17,987 bases of DNA. Origin: JAIBBG01 sp046304755 (lineage in GTDB: Bacteria; Bacteroidota; Bacteroidia; Flavobacteriales_D; Sanyastnellaceae). This document shows, piece by piece, positions 15,720 to 17,987 of this stretch. The notes beneath the pieces are model-generated. The model ran no database searches. It saw only the letters and a list, made by a program, of their open reading frames with translations, and was not told the DNA's origin. The translations under genes were made by a program, and so were the position numbers. Positions within the stretch are counted from its first letter, which is position 1, and each line of letters opens with the position of its first letter. The DNA is taken from assembly GCA_046304755.1 (NCBI GenBank), contig JBKCDO010000015.1, positions 1 to 17,987 on the forward strand. The letters are read 5' to 3'.

Positions 15720-15740
15720 TTATCAGTTGCTTTTTGTTTT
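15713..15740 (+). terminator. Rho-independent terminator after the PLC-fold gene
   Basis: CAACTGA (15713-15719), loop TTA, TCAGTTG (15723-15729), then C and a T-rich tract (TTTTTGTTTT). The 5' arm contains the TGA stop codon of the gene, so terminator and coding end overlap. Confidence 0.8.
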
Positions 15741-15798
15741 TACTGCAACTTTTTGTCGAAAACACGTGTATAACCTGTTGAAAACTTAAAAACTTGCG

Positions 15799-16338
15799 AT
15801 GAAAACTGTAATCACCCTTTGCATGCTCCTGTGCTCGATGAGCCTTGTTCATGCCCAAAAAGCTCAACTCCTCTTCTATGGTGTCGTGGAAGAAGGTATG
15901 ATCCCTAACCCCGAAGGCGCCTCAAGAGCCGACAAAAAACCCAACAAAACGATTGACCGCGTCAATGTGATGGTCTATGCCGGAGGTGAATTGGTGAGCA
16001 CCACCACCACAAAAGAAAACGGCTTTTATGGTGTCCTTTTGAAAACGGGAGCCAACTATGATGTTGTCTTTGAAAAGGATGGCTATTTCAGCAAAACCTT
16101 TGTGATGAACTGCAAAAACATCCAGCATCCTGCAGATGGAAATGCCTTAAAATGCCCGATGGATGTGGATCTGTATAAAAGCCTTGATAATGCCGAGCTG
16201 AAAGAAATGTGCAGGAAACCTTATGGTATCTGTTCGGTTAATCAGCACGAGATGAAGTGGAACAAAGAAGCCATGACCGAGCACCGCAAGAAATTCTATG
16301 AAGTGGCGGTGCCTTTGTACAAGGCTAACGAGCATTAA
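15799..16338 (+). CDS. Secreted protein of unknown function with carboxypeptidase-regulatory-like region
   Basis: A 179-residue protein with a clear signal peptide ending VHAQ (cleavage after Ala19). After a short stretch rich in Lys and Pro (35-52), residues about 53-104 (DRVNVMVYAGGEL, TKENGFYGVLLKTG, YDVVFEKDGYFSKTF) read as a small beta-sandwich of the carboxypeptidase-regulatory-like or transthyretin-like kind, common in Bacteroidota surface proteins. The C-terminal third is helical and charged with four cysteines in the mature part (Cys105, 119, 138, 145), enough for two disulfides. I do not recognise a specific family or function. It stands alone between two terminators, so it is probably a single-gene transcript in the periplasm or outer envelope. 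It has no lipobox and no obvious T9SS domain. Confidence 0.8.
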   Translation: MKTVITLCMLLCSMSLVHAQKAQLLFYGVVEEGMIPNPEGASRADKKPNKTIDRVNVMVYAGGELVSTTTTKENGFYGVLLKTGANYDVVFEKDGYFSKTFVMNCKNIQHPADGNALKCPMDVDLYKSLDNAELKEMCRKPYGICSVNQHEMKWNKEAMTEHRKKFYEVAVPLYKANEH

Positions 16339-16360
16339 CGAATAACACAACCTACCTTTC

Positions 16361-16391
16361 AATCGCCTCCTTCAAGGGGGCGATTTTTTTT
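16361..16391 (+). terminator. Rho-independent terminator after the secreted-protein gene
   Basis: AATCGCC (16361-16367) pairs with GGCGATT (16379-16385), extended inward by TCCT/GGGG pairs including wobbles, with loop around TCAA, then an 8-base T run ending at 16391. A strong intrinsic terminator. Confidence 0.9.
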
Positions 16392-16423
16392 GTAACAATC
16401 GAAAAAGCACCTATCGGATGCAG

Positions 16424-16431
16424 CATCTTTG
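16424..16431 (+). promoter_or_regulatory. Candidate -7 element CATCTTTG for the WYL regulator
   Basis: CATCTTTG differs from TAnnTTTG by one base and ends 16 bases before the ATG at 16448. It is the same octamer as at 1513-1520. No TTG at the right distance was seen upstream. Confidence 0.4.
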
Positions 16432-16447
16432 AGGCCGATATTCACTT

Positions 16448-17467
16448 ATGCCGGCCAATAAATACGCCCTTCTGCGCTACCGAATCATTGATCGTTGTCT
16501 GACGAACAGGGGCAAGCCCTATCCCACGCGAGAGGACTTGCGCCAGGCCTGTGAAGACGCTCTGTTTGGCAGCGGTGGTGATGCTATTTCACTCAGCACC
16601 ATTGACAAGGATATCTGGGCCATGAAAAATGAAGGAGAGTTAGGCTATTACGCCCCTATCAAGTTTTCCAAACAAAACGGGGGGTATTTCTACGAGGAAG
16701 AGGGATACAGCATTTCCGAACTTTCCCTGGGGGATGAAGACCTGGAAGCCATCCGCTTTGCAACGGCCACGCTGGAGCAATTCAAGGGTATTCCGATTTT
16801 CAAACAATATGAGAGCGCCATTGAAAAAATCATCAACCGCGTAAACATCTCTCCCAATCCCGATGATGCATCGTTGGGCAAATTCATCCAATTTGAACGA
16901 TCTACCGTAAGCCTTGGGAATGAGCACTTGGCGCCACTGCTGGAACATATCAAAGCGCGAAAATCGATTCGCATTCAATACCGCAAGTTTACCGATGACA
17001 AGTTGAATGAATATGAACTTCACCCCTATTTGCTCAAGGAGTACCACAACCGCTGGTATTTGATCGCCTATAATGTGGAGCGCAAAGGCATTCGCACCTA
17101 TGGTTTGGAACGAATTGAACATTTGGAAACGGCAGAAAAGAAATTCACCGTGGAAGCATCGTTCAACGCGGACCTTTTTTTCAAGCACAGCCTTGGCATT
17201 ACCGAGCGCAGTGAAAAACCGGATAAAATCGAGTTGCGCTTTGAAGCCTCCACCGGAAAATACTTGGTCACTCAACCCATTCATTCCTCTCAAGTAGTTA
17301 TCAAACAAGACAAACAACACATCGTCATTGGATTGCACGTGTTGATCACCACTGAACTCATCAATCTCATTCTTAGCTTCGGACATCAGGTTTCTGTATT
17401 AAAACCGGCTAAACTGGTGAAATTGGTTGAGACTGAATTACAACAAACGCTCACGCTCTACCGCTAA
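16448..17467 (+). CDS. WYL-domain transcriptional regulator
   Basis: A 339-residue DNA-binding regulator. Residues about 1-75 form an N-terminal winged helix-turn-helix (ALLRYRIIDRCL, TREDLRQACEDAL, LSTIDKDIWAMKN). A helical linker follows (LGDEDLEAIRFATATLEQF), then the WYL domain at about 160-230 with NRWYLIAYNVE (Trp203, Tyr204, Leu205) and RTYGLERIEHLE, whose basic residues are thought to bind nucleic acid or nucleotide-like ligands. Residues about 245-335 form the C-terminal WCX-like extension. WYL proteins regulate many processes including DNA damage response and phage defence; no defence genes are near, so the regulon cannot be guessed. It has its own -7-like box after a strong terminator and lies 24 bases upstream of accC. 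Confidence 0.9.
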   Translation: MPANKYALLRYRIIDRCLTNRGKPYPTREDLRQACEDALFGSGGDAISLSTIDKDIWAMKNEGELGYYAPIKFSKQNGGYFYEEEGYSISELSLGDEDLEAIRFATATLEQFKGIPIFKQYESAIEKIINRVNISPNPDDASLGKFIQFERSTVSLGNEHLAPLLEHIKARKSIRIQYRKFTDDKLNEYELHPYLLKEYHNRWYLIAYNVERKGIRTYGLERIEHLETAEKKFTVEASFNADLFFKHSLGITERSEKPDKIELRFEASTGKYLVTQPIHSSQVVIKQDKQHIVIGLHVLITTELINLILSFGHQVSVLKPAKLVKLVETELQQTLTLYR

Positions 17468-17491
17468 TTTTACACCCTATTCATTCCGTCT

Positions 17492-17987
17492 ATGCGAAAA
17501 ATTCTGATTGCCAACCGTGGAGAAATCGCCTTGAGAGTCATGCGATCGGCCAAAGAGATGGGCATTGCCACAGTTGCTGTTTACAGTGAAGCAGATCGTC
17601 ATGCCCCCTTCGTGAAATACGCCGATGAGGCCGTTTGCCTGGGACCACCGCCATCAAGTCAGAGTTATCTGCTAGGGGATAAAATCATTGCAGTATGCAA
17701 AGAACTTGGTGTCGATGGTATTCATCCCGGCTATGGTTTTTTATCGGAGAACGCGGGTTTTGCCAGAAAAGTAAAAGAAGCCGGTATCACGCTGATTGGT
17801 CCGAGTCCGGAAGCAATGGAAATCATGGGTGACAAGCTTTCCGCCAAACATGCGGCCCGTAAGTATAATATTCCGATGGTACCGGGAACGGAAGGCGCAG
17901 TAAGTGATGTCGAGGAAGCCAAGCGCACTGCCTTGGAAGTCGGATTGCCTGTACTCATTAAAGCCAGTGCCGGCGGAGGTGGAAAAG
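17492..17987 (+). CDS. accC: Acyl-CoA carboxylase biotin carboxylase subunit (5' part)
   Basis: The open frame runs off the right edge after 165 full codons of a protein usually 450-500 residues long. It begins MRKILIANRGEIALRVMR, the strict biotin-carboxylase N-terminus, followed by GIHPGYGFLSEN (near 75-86), IGPSPEAMEIMGDK and the start of the ATP-grasp domain with LIKASAGGGGK. It carboxylates biotin with ATP and bicarbonate for an acetyl-CoA or propionyl-CoA carboxylase. Whether it belongs to fatty-acid synthesis or the propionyl-CoA type cannot be settled from this part; many Bacteroidota carry the latter next to a carboxyltransferase gene, which would lie outside the window. ATG 17492 is the only sensible start. 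Confidence 0.95.
   Translation, partial: MRKILIANRGEIALRVMRSAKEMGIATVAVYSEADRHAPFVKYADEAVCLGPPPSSQSYLLGDKIIAVCKELGVDGIHPGYGFLSENAGFARKVKEAGITLIGPSPEAMEIMGDKLSAKHAARKYNIPMVPGTEGAVSDVEEAKRTALEVGLPVLIKASAGGGGK

Noticed and set aside
16640..17386. Minus-strand open frame of 248 codons inside the WYL gene
   Set aside because: It is fully antisense to a clear WYL regulator and has no recognisable domain or start context.

Overview
The window looks like chromosomal DNA of a Bacteroidota bacterium, most likely a gliding, Flavobacteriales-like lineage. Four things point there. There is a Bacteroidota-type outer-membrane beta-barrel protein, a GldH-like gliding lipoprotein, and a very large secreted protein ending in the gliding-associated (type B) type IX secretion sorting domain. 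Several genes are also preceded by TAnnTTTG-like -7 elements instead of Shine-Dalgarno sites. Gene density is high; the longest stretch without a gene is about 200 bases (12214-12413), so no gap over 300 bases needs explaining. I see no tRNA, rRNA, CRISPR array, transposase or replication origin.

Layout: (1) 1-2475, plus strand: the 3' end of a TonB-receptor-like outer-membrane barrel, gldH-like, and a Sua5-type tRNA threonylcarbamoyl-AMP synthase. (2) 2472-6669, minus strand: a PhyH-family dioxygenase and a periplasmic-binding-protein-like lipoprotein joined by an ATGA overlap, then an L-type lectin/Ig-like/T9SS surface protein. The last gene converges on sua5, and the two TAG stops lie on one shared CTAG. 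(3) 6798-11064, plus strand: a polysaccharide-precursor block with UDP-glucuronate decarboxylase, a UDP-N-acetylhexosamine dehydrogenase, dTDP-glucose 4,6-dehydratase and a PHP-type tyrosine phosphatase (CpsB/YwqE type). (4) 11125-13770, minus strand: a class II Fic protein with a C-terminal winged helix, an adrenodoxin-type [2Fe-2S] ferredoxin and a thioredoxin-reductase-like ferredoxin-NADP reductase. (5) 13929-17987, plus strand: a ComB-family phosphatase with a TTG start, a secreted S1/P1-nuclease/zinc phospholipase C-fold protein, a small secreted protein of unknown function, a WYL regulator, and the 5' end of accC.

Most of this is housekeeping or ordinary accessory content. The less explained signals are: a GTGAATR heptanucleotide repeat followed by GTGAAA and a G run, found in two separate intergenic gaps; three copies of AGAGTAA in alternating orientation in the fic upstream region; the translationally coupled dioxygenase/binding-lipoprotein pair; and a probable leaderless promoter at sua5. 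I do not see a clearly new multi-gene system. Start codons were chosen by me: where the longest frame began at TTG or GTG with an ATG soon after that fits the family N-terminus, I used the ATG.
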